Assembly (NCBI RefSeq): GCF_004352845.1
Contig: NZ_SJRX01000002.1
Span: 1 to 64,000 of the forward strand
Origin: Luteimonas terricola
GTDB taxonomy: Bacteria > Pseudomonadota > Gammaproteobacteria > Xanthomonadales > Xanthomonadaceae
Length of the DNA stretch: 64,000 nucleotides
Reading direction: 5' to 3'
Below are positions 50,570-60,681 of this stretch, in pieces. The notes under the pieces are model-generated. The model was given only the letters and a program-made list of their open reading frames with translations. It ran no database searches and was not told the origin of the DNA. The position numbers were made by a program, and so were the translations under genes. How positions within the stretch are numbered: the stretch's first letter is position 1; each line of letters starts with the position of its first letter.

Positions 50570-53464
50570 TCAGAAGCGCTGCTGGTACTTCATGAACACG
50601 AAGCGGCCGAGGTCGAAACCGCCGTAGTAGGCGAAGTTCGAGTTCGGCTGGTCGAACGCCGGGGCCGCGTAGTGGTTGAACACGTTGTTGGCACCGACCG
50701 CCACCGTCGCGTTCCACGGGGTCTTCACCGCGAACTGGACGTCGTGGAAGGTGTTCGAGCCGGTCTCGTTCATCGGCACGTTCTGGCCCTGGGTGTCAGG
50801 CGCCGCGTAGCCGGGAACGTTGCAGAGCGAATCGAAGTAGCACTCTTCCTTCATCGAGGAGTAGTAGCGCATCCCCCAGTTGGCCGAGAACGGGCCGTTG
50901 TCCCAGTTCAGGTTCAGGTTCGAACGCAGGCGGAAGTTGCCGCCGAAGCTGACGTACACCGATTCCGGCGTGGTGGCTTCGTTGGTGGTCTTCAGGTTGT
51001 TCTTGCTGACGTAGGTGTTCTGCCAGGTCGCCCCGATGTTGCCGTAGCCGGTCTGCACGCGGTAGGACATGTCGAAGTCGAAGCCTTCCGTCTCCTGGTA
51101 GCCGGCGTTGCGCAGGCCATAGGTGAGGTCGTTGACGATGCCGCTCACCGGGTCACGGCTGAAGCCCGAGCAGCGCGACTCGATCAGCGCGACGTAGCAG
51201 TCGCTGAGCATCTGGTTCGGGCTGTCGGACACCAGGGTGTTCTCGATGGTGATGTTCCACCAGTCGAGCGTCAGGCTCAGGCCCTCGACCCAGGACGGGC
51301 TGTACACCAGGCCGATGGTCTTGGACTCTGACGTCTCCGGCGACAGCAGCGGGTTGGAGCCGCTGGTGAACGGCACCGGCGTCTGCGCCGCGGGGCCGTC
51401 GGTCGGGATGAAGCCCTGCTGCTGCTGGCGGTAGTTCGCCGCCACGTCCTGCAGGCAGCGCTGCGAGCCGCCCACGGTGCCGTATTCGCTGTCGCAGGGG
51501 TCGCGGAAGCCGGTGGTGAAGGTCTGCGAACCGCCGCCGTACAGGTCGGAGATCGTCGGTGCGCGGAAGCCCTCGGCCCAGGTGCCACGGACCAGCAGGT
51601 CGTCGATCGGACGCCACTTCACGCCGAACTTGTTGTTGGTGGTGTCGCCGAAGGTGCTGAAGTCCGAATAGCGGCTGGCGACGTTGAAGCTCAGCTCACG
51701 GGCAAACGCCATGTCGGCCAGCACCGGCACGTTCAGCTCGAGGTAGAACTCGTCGACGTCGTACTCGCCATAGGTCGGGCCGGCGGCCAGGTTGGTCGAG
51801 TCGCCCGACTGCGAGATCGCGTCGGGGGTGTAGCCGCCCTGCTCCTTGCGGTACTCGTAGCCCACCGCGAAGCCGAGGTCGCCGGCCGGCAGGGTCATGA
51901 TGGAACCGGCCAGGTTGGCGAAGTAGCTGGTGGTCTCGGTTTCGCCCATCGCGTGCTCCTGCTTGAACAGGTAGGCGCGCACGGCCTCGTCGTCGAGCGA
52001 GTTGGCGACCTCGCCGGTGCCGAAGCCCGCAAAGGGGTTCCACGGCGTGCAGCCGGAGATCACGGCGCCCGGAACGCCGCAGACCACGTTGCCGGCGTCG
52101 TCCATGAACGACGGACCCACGGCATTGCGGACGTTGGGGATGTAGAAGTTGCCGTTGCTGATCTTGGTCAGCTCGTTCTTGTTGTACAGATAGCCGGCAT
52201 CCCAGTCGAAGTAGCGGTCGCCGACCTGGAACGCGCCGTCCAGGCCCGCGGTGAAGCGCCAGGTGGTGAGCTCGGACTCGGTGGTGCGCGGGTTTTCCCA
52301 GCCGCGGCGGCGCCAGTCGACGGCGCGGCCGTCGCCGAGCGGGTTGAAGTAGCTGTCGGCGGACATCGGCGCGCCGAGCGCGGTCGACTGCACCGGGTAG
52401 CCCGCGATCTGCGAGTTGGAAACGCGGTTGTTGTAGCCCATGTCGGTCGAGAAGCGGATGTTCTCGGTGAGGTCGTACTGGCCGTTGACGTACAGCGAGC
52501 GGCGCTCAAGCGGCGTCAGCACGTGCATCTGCTGCGCGGCGTTGCTCATGTCGTCGCTGGTCTGCGGGTGGAACGCGTCCGAACCGAGGGCGTTGCCGTC
52601 GCGGTTGGGGGCATACCAGTCGGCCGGCAGCGGAATGGTGTTGCCATCGGCGTTGAGCACCGGCGAGCCATCGGGGTTGCGCTGGATCAGGCCGCTGTTG
52701 GCGTTGTAGTTGCCCCACTGTCCGACCGGGCTGAGGCTGTACTCCGGGAAGCCGGGGTAGCTGTCACGGCTGAACCAGCGGTCGCGGGCCCAGACGCCGT
52801 CTTCCTTGTGGTACTCGGCGGCAAGGGTGATCGAGCCGCGGTCACCGGACATGCCCATGATGAAGTCGTAGCTTTCCTTGGCACCGTCGCCGTCGCCGAA
52901 CTGGCCGTAATAGGCATTGGCCTCGGCACCGTCGAAGTTCTTGCGGGTGATGATGTTGACCACGCCGGCCATCGCGTCGGAGCCGTAGATCGACGAGGCA
53001 CCGTCCTTCAGGATCTCGATGCGGTCGACCATGACCGACGGGATCGAGGACACGTCCTGCAGGCCGCCGGTGGTGACGCCCAGGCGCTTGCCGTTCACCA
53101 GCACCAGGGTGCGATTGGCGCCGAGGTTGCGCAGGTCGATGTACTGGCCGCCAACCGCTTCACCGGAGGCGAGCGACTCGGAGCGGCTGATCGCCGGGGA
53201 GCCGGCGGCGGTCATGTTCTGGAGGATGTCGGACACGGTGCGGAAGCCCTGGCCCTCGATGTCCTGCCGACTGATGGTCAGCACCGGCTGCGCCGTCTCC
53301 ATGTCGACCTGGCGGATACGCGAACCGGTGACCTCGATGCGATCAAGCGTCGTGGCAGCGGCGGCGTCCGTGGCGTCCTGCGCGAGCGCGGGCAGCGAGA
53401 CCGCCAGGGTCGCGCCGGCGAGCAGCGACGTGCGGATGGCGTCCCGCAGCAAACTTGTCTTCAT
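50570..53464 (-). CDS. TonB-dependent outer membrane receptor
   Basis: 964-residue outer membrane transporter. A signal peptide ends near residue 29 ([10 protein letters not shown]). The plug domain begins [22 protein letters not shown] and continues with [15 protein letters not shown] and [22 protein letters not shown]. The barrel ends in a C-terminal Phe (FMKYQQRF), the signal for outer membrane insertion. It belongs to the large-loop receptors abundant in Xanthomonadaceae whose substrates are often peptides or glycans; no TonB box is recognised and no substrate can be given. It is a single-gene transcript facing the divergent AraC regulator, a plausible control partner. Confidence 0.93.
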   Translation of the reverse strand: MKTSLLRDAIRTSLLAGATLAVSLPALAQDATDAAAATTLDRIEVTGSRIRQVDMETAQPVLTISRQDIEGQGFRTVSDILQNMTAAGSPAISRSESLASGEAVGGQYIDLRNLGANRTLVLVNGKRLGVTTGGLQDVSSIPSVMVDRIEILKDGASSIYGSDAMAGVVNIITRKNFDGAEANAYYGQFGDGDGAKESYDFIMGMSGDRGSITLAAEYHKEDGVWARDRWFSRDSYPGFPEYSLSPVGQWGNYNANSGLIQRNPDGSPVLNADGNTIPLPADWYAPNRDGNALGSDAFHPQTSDDMSNAAQQMHVLTPLERRSLYVNGQYDLTENIRFSTDMGYNNRVSNSQIAGYPVQSTALGAPMSADSYFNPLGDGRAVDWRRRGWENPRTTESELTTWRFTAGLDGAFQVGDRYFDWDAGYLYNKNELTKISNGNFYIPNVRNAVGPSFMDDAGNVVCGVPGAVISGCTPWNPFAGFGTGEVANSLDDEAVRAYLFKQEHAMGETETTSYFANLAGSIMTLPAGDLGFAVGYEYRKEQGGYTPDAISQSGDSTNLAAGPTYGEYDVDEFYLELNVPVLADMAFARELSFNVASRYSDFSTFGDTTNNKFGVKWRPIDDLLVRGTWAEGFRAPTISDLYGGGSQTFTTGFRDPCDSEYGTVGGSQRCLQDVAANYRQQQQGFIPTDGPAAQTPVPFTSGSNPLLSPETSESKTIGLVYSPSWVEGLSLTLDWWNITIENTLVSDSPNQMLSDCYVALIESRCSGFSRDPVSGIVNDLTYGLRNAGYQETEGFDFDMSYRVQTGYGNIGATWQNTYVSKNNLKTTNEATTPESVYVSFGGNFRLRSNLNLNWDNGPFSANWGMRYYSSMKEECYFDSLCNVPGYAAPDTQGQNVPMNETGSNTFHDVQFAVKTPWNATVAVGANNVFNHYAAPAFDQPNSNFAYYGGFDLGRFVFMKYQQRF

Positions 53465-53850
53465 GAGTACTCCAAAATCTTTGGTTGATGAGTGCAAACA
53501 GTTAAGGCGTCGTTAAAAAAAGCCGACCGGACGACCTTAGGGAGGGCCTGCCGCTACGGGGTGCTCGCGCTGTCGCTTCGGCGTGCCCGAAATCGCCATC
53601 CCGCCGGATCCGGTGCATTTGTCACCGGGCGTTCATGAGCTTTTGAGATGCCCTCAACGCCGCTTTCGGGATCAGCGCGGCATGCCTCCGCGAAGCGCCC
53701 CCTGCGCCCCCAGGCCAGCGCCCATGCGGGGTTTCATCGATACGTCATCGATACGTCCTGCCCTGGAGCCGAAACGTCCGCGCCGCTTCGCGACTTCGGG
53801 CACGCGGGCCCGCAGCCTTGGGCACGTACTTCAGTGACAGGGGGCAAGCC
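53465..53850. other. Divergent intergenic region between receptor and AraC regulator
   Basis: 386 bases with no convincing gene. It must hold the promoters of both flanking genes. It contains a tract of seven A residues at about 53514 and no clear palindromic operator. The receptor ribosome site is weak to the eye. Confidence 0.5.
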
Positions 53851-54717
53851 GTGGTGGATGTGGAGTTCTGGCGCGCCGGACAGGGCGGCGGTATCGATCT
53901 GACCGGCGTGGAGGGCGTGCATTGCGTGCGCGGCTTCGGCCGCGGCAGCCATGCCCTGGTCGCGGCGGCATCCCCGTCGCTGTGGTGCGTACTGCGCGGA
54001 AGCGTGGAGGTACGCGGCGCGGACGGAGCCTTCCGGGTGCCGCGCCGGCATTTCCTGGCCTTGCCGGCCGGCGCCGCCGTGCGCGCGCTGGGTCGTGACG
54101 GCGCCGACTGGGTGGCGCTGGCGCTGCCGCCACCCGCCGTGGCCGCGATCCTGCGCAGCGTCGGCGTGCGCCGGGGCCCGGGTCCGCTGCTGTTCTCCTC
54201 CGTGCTGCCGATGGACCGCGCCCTGTTGCGCGCCGTGGCCGCGGTCGCACGCGCGGCCGGCGATGGCCAGCGGCCGGCGATGGACATCCTGCTGGGAAGC
54301 GTCCTGCAGGCCGCGCGCGATGCCCAGGCCCCCAGCCGTGACTGGGTGGCGCGGGCCAGCGGCCGCACCGAGGGCCACCGTCGGCAGACCGTGCAGCGGC
54401 TGCTCAGCGCCCATAGCCGGATCCTGAACTCGCCGTTCGAAGGCAGCGATCTCGACAGCCTGGCCGCTGCGGCGCGCTACTCGAAGTCGCACTTCCTGCG
54501 CAGCTTCCGCGACGTGTTCGGCATCACGCCGCACGACCTGGTGATCCAGACGCGGATGGAACTGGCCAAGGACCTGATCGCCAACAGCGACCTGGCGATC
54601 TCCGAAGTCGCGGCCAGCGTCGGCTACGAAAGCCGGTTCGCCTTCGCGCGCTCGTTCAAGAAGTGCGTCGGCCTCACTGCGACCCGGTTCCGCCAGGACC
54701 TCGCCGACGCCGCCTGA
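53851..54717 (+). CDS. AraC-family transcriptional regulator
   Basis: 288 residues from the GTG at 53851, which follows AGGGGG by seven bases; a TTG at 53818 is the outer limit. The N-terminal 170 residues are a cupin-like ligand domain (FWRAGQGGGIDL, RVPRRHFLALPAG). The C-terminal 100 residues carry two helix-turn-helix motifs: LDSLAAAARYSKSHFLRSFRDVFG and AISEVAASVGYESRFAFARSFKK, the usual AraC signature. It diverges from the receptor gene and may respond to the imported compound. Confidence 0.9.
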   Translation: MVDVEFWRAGQGGGIDLTGVEGVHCVRGFGRGSHALVAAASPSLWCVLRGSVEVRGADGAFRVPRRHFLALPAGAAVRALGRDGADWVALALPPPAVAAILRSVGVRRGPGPLLFSSVLPMDRALLRAVAAVARAAGDGQRPAMDILLGSVLQAARDAQAPSRDWVARASGRTEGHRRQTVQRLLSAHSRILNSPFEGSDLDSLAAAARYSKSHFLRSFRDVFGITPHDLVIQTRMELAKDLIANSDLAISEVAASVGYESRFAFARSFKKCVGLTATRFRQDLADAA

Positions 54718-54849
54718 GCTGGCGCCGTAAAGCTGCCCGCCAGCTACGCGGCGCTACACTACTCCGCCATATGAAGCTCCGCGGCGCCCCCGCGCAGCCC
54801 GCCCGTGCGTCCGCCCGGCGGGCCCGCCGCCGCGGATCACAGGTGAAAC

Positions 54850-57177
54850 TTGCCCCGAGCCGCAGACCAACGCAGCCGCGACGGCAGCCATCGCCAGCAA
54901 CTTGATGTCGGCGCATTCCACGTCGACGCCGGCGCGCTGCAGGTGGAGTCCGGCGGACAGGCCACGCGCCTGAAACCCAAGGCCATGGCCGTGCTGCTGG
55001 CGCTGGCCCGCGAGCCGGGCGTGACCGTGTCCCGCGACGAACTGCTCGACGAGGTCTGGGGCAGCGTGCACGTCACCCCGGGGGTGGTCGGGCATGCCAT
55101 CACCGCCCTGCGCCGCGCCTTCGGCGACGACCTCGAGCGACCCGGCTATATCGAAACCATCCCGCGGATCGGCTATCGCCTGATCGCGCAGGTGCAGTGG
55201 CTGGGCGCCGCCGAGGCAGGCGGCTCCGCGCACGAGGCGGACGGTGAGGCGACGGCGGCGGGGATCGACAGTCCACCGGCGCCTTCGCCCTCCGTTGCGA
55301 TCGAGGGGTCACCGGCCACGACGGCGGCTGCGGCTGCGACGCCCGCGGAGGCTCCGGAAGACACCCGGCCGGCCCCGGCAGATTCCGCGCCGTCCAGAGC
55401 CGCGCCGCGGCGCTGGCTGCGGCCGCTGGCCATGGTGGCGCTGCTCGCCGCGGCGGCGGTGCTGCTGCTGGCGAGCCCCTGGCGGCGCGACGCCGAAATC
55501 GCACCCGCGGAGGCGGCCGCTGGCGTCACCGCCGGCCCTGTCCGCCGCATCACCTTCGCCCCCGGCAGCGAAGACCATCCGCGGCTCAACCCGGGCGGTG
55601 ACTGGCTGGTATACAGCCGCCGGGACCGCCTTGGCGACCCGCCAGGCCTGTTCCTGCAGTCGCTTTACGGCACCGAGGCGATCGAACTGGCCGCAGGCGA
55701 CCACGCCGAACGCCCGGCCTGGTCGCCGGACGGCCGCGAAATCGCCTATGTCTGGCGCGCGGCCGACGGCACGCGCTGCGAGATCCGGGTGACCAGCATC
55801 GACGGCGGCGGCCAGCAGCCGATCAGCGACTGCCCGGCGCGCAGCGTCGTGTACCTGGACTGGAACCCGGCCGATGCCGACCAGATCGCCTACTCCGCGA
55901 TCATCGCCGGCAGCGCCGCGGACACCCGCGTCACCTTGCTGCGGCGCGGAGAGGGATGGGCATGGGAACCCTTTGAATACGGGTACCTGGAAACCGCCGT
56001 CGACCTCTACCCGCGGTTCTCGCCGGATGGTCGGCAGATCGCGTTCCGCGGCAACACCAACCCCACCTCCGACCTGTATTCGGTGTCCACGAGCGGCGGC
56101 ACGGTCAAGCGGCTGACCACGCTGCGCTCGGAGATCCTCGGTTTCGACTGGCTGCCCGACGGCTCGGGGCTGGTGCTCTCCTCCAACCACGAAGGCCATC
56201 GCGCGCTCTATGCGCTGGACCTGGCCGATGGTGGGATCACCGCGCTGGGCATCCCCGACGCCTCATCGCCGGACATCGGCGGCACCGTCTGGAACCTGGC
56301 CTTCCAGCTCGATGCGCGGCGCTCCGCTCTGGTCGAGTATCCGCTTGAAGGCGGCCCCAGGCGGCTGCTGGCACCGTCGTCGGGAAGCGACTTCTCCGCC
56401 GCGATGTCGGCCGACGACAGCCGCCTGGTGTTCGCCAGCGACCGCGACGGCAGCTCGCAGCTCTGGCTCCTGGACCGCGGCGAGGGCCAGGCCACCCGGC
56501 TGACCCGGCACGAGGCGGGAATGGTGGAAGCGCCGGTGCTGTCGGCCGATGGCCGCCGCGTGCTGTACGTGCTGCGCGTGCAGGGGCGGCACGAGCTGCA
56601 CGAGTTCGACTTCGAGCGGGGCCTGTCGCAGCGCGTGGCGGAAGCAAGCGCATCGCTGCGCAACGCCGTCTACGCCAGCGATGACCGTTCGATCTGGTAC
56701 GCCGGCTGGAGCGACGATGGCTGGTACCTGCATGCCTGTCGGCGGCCGGCCGACGGCGCCGTCTGCAGCGGCCAGCGGACTCCGCTGCAGGCGTTCCGGG
56801 TCGAGCGCGCCACGGTGGACGGGCGCACCGCCTTGCTGCTGGCCGAGGCCGGCAGCGAGGGTCGCGTAGCGGTCCATGCCGAAGACGACCTCCGCGCCCT
56901 GCGCGACGCGCCGCTGCCGATCGACGAACCGTGGCAGGTGGTGGGCGATGCGGTGTGGTCGCTGCACTCACAGGGCGACGGGTCCGGGATCGCGACGCTC
57001 CAGGCGTATGCCCTGCGCGATGGCGAAGTCACGCGGCTGGCGACGCTGCGCGGGCTGCGGCTGCTGCTGGGGGGAGGGTTCCAGGTCGGCTCGGACCGCC
57101 GCCACCTCGTGCTGCCGGTGCTGACCGAGAACCGGACCGACGTCGGCGTGGCAACGCTGCGCCCGAACGGCGGCTGA
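54850..57177 (+). CDS. CadC-like winged-helix regulator with TolB-like periplasmic propeller
   Basis: 775-residue membrane-bound regulator. Residues about 18-115 form an OmpR/CadC winged helix (LKPKAMAVLLALAREPG, SRDELLDEVWGSVHVTPGVVGHAITALRRAFGDD split by a loop). A Pro/Ala-rich linker leads to one membrane helix at about 190-210. The periplasmic part from about 225 contains repeated TolB/PD40 blades (RPAWSPDGREIAYVW, YPRFSPDGRQIAFRG). Such one-component sensors read a periplasmic signal directly. The proposed start is a TTG at 54850 with AGGTGA six bases before it; no ATG or GTG in frame precedes the DNA-binding domain. Confidence 0.88.
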   Translation: MPRAADQRSRDGSHRQQLDVGAFHVDAGALQVESGGQATRLKPKAMAVLLALAREPGVTVSRDELLDEVWGSVHVTPGVVGHAITALRRAFGDDLERPGYIETIPRIGYRLIAQVQWLGAAEAGGSAHEADGEATAAGIDSPPAPSPSVAIEGSPATTAAAAATPAEAPEDTRPAPADSAPSRAAPRRWLRPLAMVALLAAAAVLLLASPWRRDAEIAPAEAAAGVTAGPVRRITFAPGSEDHPRLNPGGDWLVYSRRDRLGDPPGLFLQSLYGTEAIELAAGDHAERPAWSPDGREIAYVWRAADGTRCEIRVTSIDGGGQQPISDCPARSVVYLDWNPADADQIAYSAIIAGSAADTRVTLLRRGEGWAWEPFEYGYLETAVDLYPRFSPDGRQIAFRGNTNPTSDLYSVSTSGGTVKRLTTLRSEILGFDWLPDGSGLVLSSNHEGHRALYALDLADGGITALGIPDASSPDIGGTVWNLAFQLDARRSALVEYPLEGGPRRLLAPSSGSDFSAAMSADDSRLVFASDRDGSSQLWLLDRGEGQATRLTRHEAGMVEAPVLSADGRRVLYVLRVQGRHELHEFDFERGLSQRVAEASASLRNAVYASDDRSIWYAGWSDDGWYLHACRRPADGAVCSGQRTPLQAFRVERATVDGRTALLLAEAGSEGRVAVHAEDDLRALRDAPLPIDEPWQVVGDAVWSLHSQGDGSGIATLQAYALRDGEVTRLATLRGLRLLLGGGFQVGSDRRHLVLPVLTENRTDVGVATLRPNGG

Positions 57178-57296
57178 AGCCGCCGCCGAAACCGCAACTT
57201 CGGCAAACCCAGTGCGCAGCCCCCGCCACGCATGTCCGGGGGCCGCGCGCGAGACTGTGGCCAAGGGCGCGAAAGCCCATCAACCAAGTGAGTCTT

Positions 57297-57341
57297 GCGC
57301 ACGGCCCTCCTCTCTCCCCCGGGGCCGTGCGCAATTTTTTT
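57297..57341 (+). terminator. Rho-independent terminator after the CadC-like gene
   Basis: GCGCACGGCCC and GGGCCGTGCGC pair perfectly and are followed by AATTTTTTT. It lies 120 bases past the stop codon; the space between holds no gene. Confidence 0.82.
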
Positions 57342-57431
57342 GATTCATCTCCCAACTCCGGGGAAGCGGCTTTGACGAGGAGTGTCTGCTTCTTTCGCTA
57401 CGCCTCGCGGTGATCTGGAGGGCCCCGCCGC

Positions 57432-57740
57432 GGCCGGGAGGCCTTCGCGGCTCATGTCCCCCGGCATCCGCCTGGCGGCGGATGCCTCCTCCTTGACTTC
57501 CCCGCGAAGGCCTCCCGGCCACGACGGGACTCGGCGTTGCTGCAGGTGCGCGGAATGCCGGCTTCGCTCCTGGGGCCACCGCGTACTGCTGCGCACCGGG
57601 TGCCAAGGCCCTTGAGAGCGAAGTCAAGGAGGAGGCGATGGCCGCAGGCCATCGCCGGGGGACATGAGCACTCAAGGGCCTTGGCACCCGGCGCCCCAGA
57701 GGATCAATGGCGCGCCATTCCCTCAGTTGGGAGAAGAACC
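57432..57740. repeat. Dispersed two-hairpin repeat, copy 2 (complete)
   Basis: Complete copy of the element at 1-302. Unit one has perfect 19-base arms at 57432-57450 and 57502-57520 around a small hairpin (ATCCGCC/GGCGGAT). Unit two has perfect 21-base arms at 57596-57616 and 57671-57691 around GGCGATGGCC/GGCCATCGCC. The core of unit one, CTCATGTCCCCCGGC...GCCTCCTCCTTGACTTC, appears inverted in unit two, so the two units can fold separately or pair into one long hairpin. The tail CCTCAGTTGGGAGAAGAACC is shared with copy 1. Its right end is 12 bases from the 3' end of rnpB. Confidence 0.92.
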
Positions 57741-57752
57741 TTTTTTTGAGAG

Positions 57753-58134
57753 GTGGCGGAGCCGGCCGATAAGCCGGGTTCTGTCGTGGACAGTCATTCC
57801 TCTAGGCGCATCGTCGCCGATACGCTCAAGCAGCCTACCCGGAGGCACCGCGGGCCGCGGCATTGCCTCCCTATTTGGCCTTGCTCCCGGTGGGGTTTGC
57901 CGTGCCGGTCTGTTGCCAGACTCGCGGTGCGCTCTTACCGCACCGTTTCACCCTTGCCACGCATCCGGCATTCTTTCGAACACCTGACCGTTCGGCGGTC
58001 TGCTCTCTGTTGCACTTTCCGTCGGCTCGCGCCGCCCAGGCGTTACCTGGCACCGTGCCCTGTGGAGCCCGGACTTTCCTCGGCACCGACCCATCGAGAT
58101 GGGACGATGACGCGACTGTCTGGCCGACTCCGCC
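57753..58134 (-). ncRNA. rnpB: RNase P RNA (bacterial class A)
   Basis: The minus strand shows the class A RNase P RNA blocks: 5' GGCGGAGUCGGCCAGACAGU, then GAGGAAAGUCCGGGCUCCACAG, and near the 3' end AGAACCCGGCUUAUCGGCC. Terminal P1 pairing joins 58122-58134 with 57755-57767 with one G-U pair, which sets both ends. The RNA cleaves pre-tRNA leaders. It sits between rsmI and the dispersed repeat. Exact ends are good to a few bases. Confidence 0.95.
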
Positions 58135-58187
58135 GTGGGTATTGTCGCATGGGGCGAGCCCCTTCCCCCGCCTGGGTCGGCTTGGGG

Positions 58188-59012
58188 TCAGCCGCCGTAC
58201 AAGGCCTTTCTCGGGGCGCCGCTGAGTTCTGCCGCGAGCTTGGCCGCGGTCGAGGGTGGCAGGTGCGCGGCGAGCTTTGCATACAGCAGCTTGCCCTGCG
58301 CGACCCTTGCCTCCGCATCGTCGCCAACGCCTTCCACCAGCAGCACGAACTCGCCCTTGCGCTGGTTGGCGTCGGCCTCGACCGCGGCATGCAGGTCGGC
58401 CAGCGTGCCGTCGAGCACGGTCTCGAAAAGCTTGGTCAGCTCGCGTGCCAGCACGGCGCGGCGCGCGTCGCCGAACACGGTGCGGAAATCCGCCAGCGAT
58501 TCGGCGATGCGGTGCGAGGATTCGTAGAACGCGAGCGTACGCGTCTCGCCGACCAGGGCCGCCAGGCGCTCGCGCCGCGCGCCGGCCTTCGCCGGCAGGA
58601 AGCCCTCGAAGGCGAAGCGGTCGCTGGGCAGGCCGGCCACGCTCAGCGCGGCGATGATCGCGCTCGGGCCGGGCACCGGACTCACGCGGATCCCGGCTTC
58701 GCGCGCGGCGCGCACCAGGCGGAAGCCGGGGTCGCTGACCAGCGGCGTGCCGGCGTCGGACACCAGCGCCAGCGACTCCCCCGCGGCCAGCCGCGCGACC
58801 AGCCGCCCGGCGACCTCGGCCTCGTTGTGCTCGTGCAGCGCCAGCAGCGGCTTCTCGATGCCGAAGTGCGCCAGCAGGTGCCGGGTGTGCCGCGTGTCTT
58901 CGGCGCAGATCGCAGCGACGGTGCGCAGCGTGTCCTGCGCGCGCGGCGACAGGTCGGCGAGGTTGCCGATCGGCGTGGCGACGACGTGGAGGGTTCCGGC
59001 GGCGGGCTGCAT
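58188..59012 (-). CDS. rsmI: 16S rRNA 2'-O-ribose C1402 methyltransferase
   Basis: 274-residue tetrapyrrole-methylase-fold enzyme. The start [25 protein letters not shown] is typical; [16 protein letters not shown] and [11 protein letters not shown] are the SAM and substrate blocks. It acts on C1402 together with RsmH. It diverges from the LpoA-like gene across 57 bases and precedes rnpB. Confidence 0.97.
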   Translation of the reverse strand: MQPAAGTLHVVATPIGNLADLSPRAQDTLRTVAAICAEDTRHTRHLLAHFGIEKPLLALHEHNEAEVAGRLVARLAAGESLALVSDAGTPLVSDPGFRLVRAAREAGIRVSPVPGPSAIIAALSVAGLPSDRFAFEGFLPAKAGARRERLAALVGETRTLAFYESSHRIAESLADFRTVFGDARRAVLARELTKLFETVLDGTLADLHAAVEADANQRKGEFVLLVEGVGDDAEARVAQGKLLYAKLAAHLPPSTAAKLAAELSGAPRKALYGG

Positions 59013-59069
59013 CGTGTCCTTGCGGGGGTGACGGTAGAATCCGGGCATTCTCGCAGCCGGAACGCCTCG

Positions 59070-60251
59070 ATGCGCCATCCCTGGAAGCAGGCCCTTGCGG
59101 CCACCCTCGCCGCGCTGGCGATCGCCGGCTGTTCCACCGTGCAGGTGACGCGCCCCGCCGAGGTGCCGGACGCGGCTCCGGCTCCGGCCACGACCGGCCA
59201 CTGGCAGTTCGACGCCGGCGACCGGCCGCCTGCCGAGCGCGATGGCTATCGCCCCCCGCGCAAGCTGGCCGTGCTGCTGCCGCTCACCGGCAGCCTGTCC
59301 ACGGCCGCCGGCCCGGTGCGCGACGGCCTGCTGGCCGGCTATTACGGCGAACAGCGCCGGCGTCCGGACCTGGAGTTCTACGACACCCGGGGCACCGCCT
59401 GGGGCGCGGTCGAGGCCTATCGGCGCGCGGTGGCCGAGGGCGCCGGCCAGGTGGTGGGGCCGCTGAGCCGGGACGAGGTCGACGCGGTGTTCGCGCAGAC
59501 CACGGCCACGGTGCCGGTGCTGGCCCTCAACCGCGCCGGCACGCCGCCGGTGAACAGTGCCAGTTACGCACTTGCGCCCGAGGACGAAGGCGTGGCCGCG
59601 GCCGATTTCCTCGCCGCGCGCGGTGCGCTGAGGGTGCTGGTGCTGAGCTCCGGCGACGACAGCGCGCGGCGCAGCATCGATGCGCTGGGCACGCGCCTGC
59701 AGGAGCTCGGCGGCGGCGTGGTGCAGCTGCTGGCGGTGGTCGGCGACAGTCCGCCCGACCTGATCGGGCCGATGCAGGCCGCGCTGCAGCGCGAGGGCGG
59801 CGTCGATGCGGTGTTCATGGCATTGCGCGGCCCGCAGGCGCGGCTGGCGGCCGCCCAGGTCTCCGCGGCCGGGCTGTCCGGACGCCCGCGCGTGGCGACG
59901 TCGCAGCTGCTGTCGGGCACGGGCAAGGCCGAAGACGACGCGGCGCTGGACGGGATCGCCTTCCCCAACGATGCCTGGTCGGTGTCCGGCGTTCCCGGCC
60001 TGCCCCCGGCGCGCAGCGTGGCCGACGCGCTGCCCACCGCGCGCGGGGCGGCCGCGCGCCTGTTCGCCTTCGGCTACGACGCCTGGCTGCTGTCGGCCTA
60101 TCTGGGCCACCTCGCCAGCAGCCCCGAGGCCTCGGTGTCCAGCGCCAGCGGCGTGCTGCGCATGGGCGTGGACGGCCACGTGCTGCGCACGCCGGCCTGG
60201 TCGACCTTCAGCGGTGGCCACGTGGTGCCGCTGGCGGGCGCCGCGCGTTGA
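59070..60251 (+). CDS. lpoA: LpoA/LppC-like lipoprotein, penicillin-binding protein activator
   Basis: 393-residue lipoprotein with lipobox LAIAGC (Cys at about residue 21). The body is a periplasmic binding protein fold: [23 protein letters not shown], later DLEFYDTRG. It corresponds to the C-terminal domain of E. coli LpoA, which stimulates PBP1A; the N-terminal TPR domain of LpoA is absent. This short form is common outside enterobacteria. Gene order rsmI-lpoA-yraN supports the name. Confidence 0.88.
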   Translation: MRHPWKQALAATLAALAIAGCSTVQVTRPAEVPDAAPAPATTGHWQFDAGDRPPAERDGYRPPRKLAVLLPLTGSLSTAAGPVRDGLLAGYYGEQRRRPDLEFYDTRGTAWGAVEAYRRAVAEGAGQVVGPLSRDEVDAVFAQTTATVPVLALNRAGTPPVNSASYALAPEDEGVAAADFLAARGALRVLVLSSGDDSARRSIDALGTRLQELGGGVVQLLAVVGDSPPDLIGPMQAALQREGGVDAVFMALRGPQARLAAAQVSAAGLSGRPRVATSQLLSGTGKAEDDAALDGIAFPNDAWSVSGVPGLPPARSVADALPTARGAAARLFAFGYDAWLLSAYLGHLASSPEASVSSASGVLRMGVDGHVLRTPAWSTFSGGHVVPLAGAAR

Positions 60252-60619
60252 GCGAAGCCCGGCGCCGCGGCGCCGGCGTGGAAGCCGCGGCGCGCACGCA
60301 TCTGCTGCGCGCCGGGCTCGCCGAAGTGGCGGCCAACGCCGGCTATCGGCTTGGTGAGCTCGACCTGGTGATGCGCGACGGCGACACCGTGGTCTTCGTG
60401 GAAGTGCGCTATCGCGCCAGCGCCGACTACGGCGGTGGCGCGGAATCGGTCGACCGCGGCAAGCGCCGGCGCATCGTGCGCGCGGCGCAGCTGTTCCTGC
60501 TGCAGCATCCGGCACTGGCCGAGGACTTCTGCCGCTTCGACGTGGTCGATGCCAGCGGCGATCCGGAGTCGCCCGACTTCACCTGGTACCGCGACGCGTT
60601 CCGGGTGGACGACGCCTGA
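60248..60619 (+). CDS. yraN: UPF0102 protein YraN
   Basis: 123-residue protein of the YraN family, a small endonuclease-fold group. The signature [21 protein letters not shown] matches the restriction-like ExE/D...EVK pattern. Its start is a TTG that overlaps the lpoA stop (TTGA), and no ATG lies in the early frame. Function is not established; a role in DNA handling is only suggested by fold. Confidence 0.9.
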   Translation: MSEARRRGAGVEAAARTHLLRAGLAEVAANAGYRLGELDLVMRDGDTVVFVEVRYRASADYGGGAESVDRGKRRRIVRAAQLFLLQHPALAEDFCRFDVVDASGDPESPDFTWYRDAFRVDDA

Positions 60620-60681
60620 GGCAAACGGCCGAAGCACCCCGCGCGGCCTCGATGGGCGGCAAATGCGCCCGGCGGAGAGCG

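Noticed and set aside
57280-57687. 135-residue minus-strand frame in the repeat
   Set aside because: It follows the palindromes and the terminator; a similar frame in copy 1 differs in start and length, so it is not a conserved gene.
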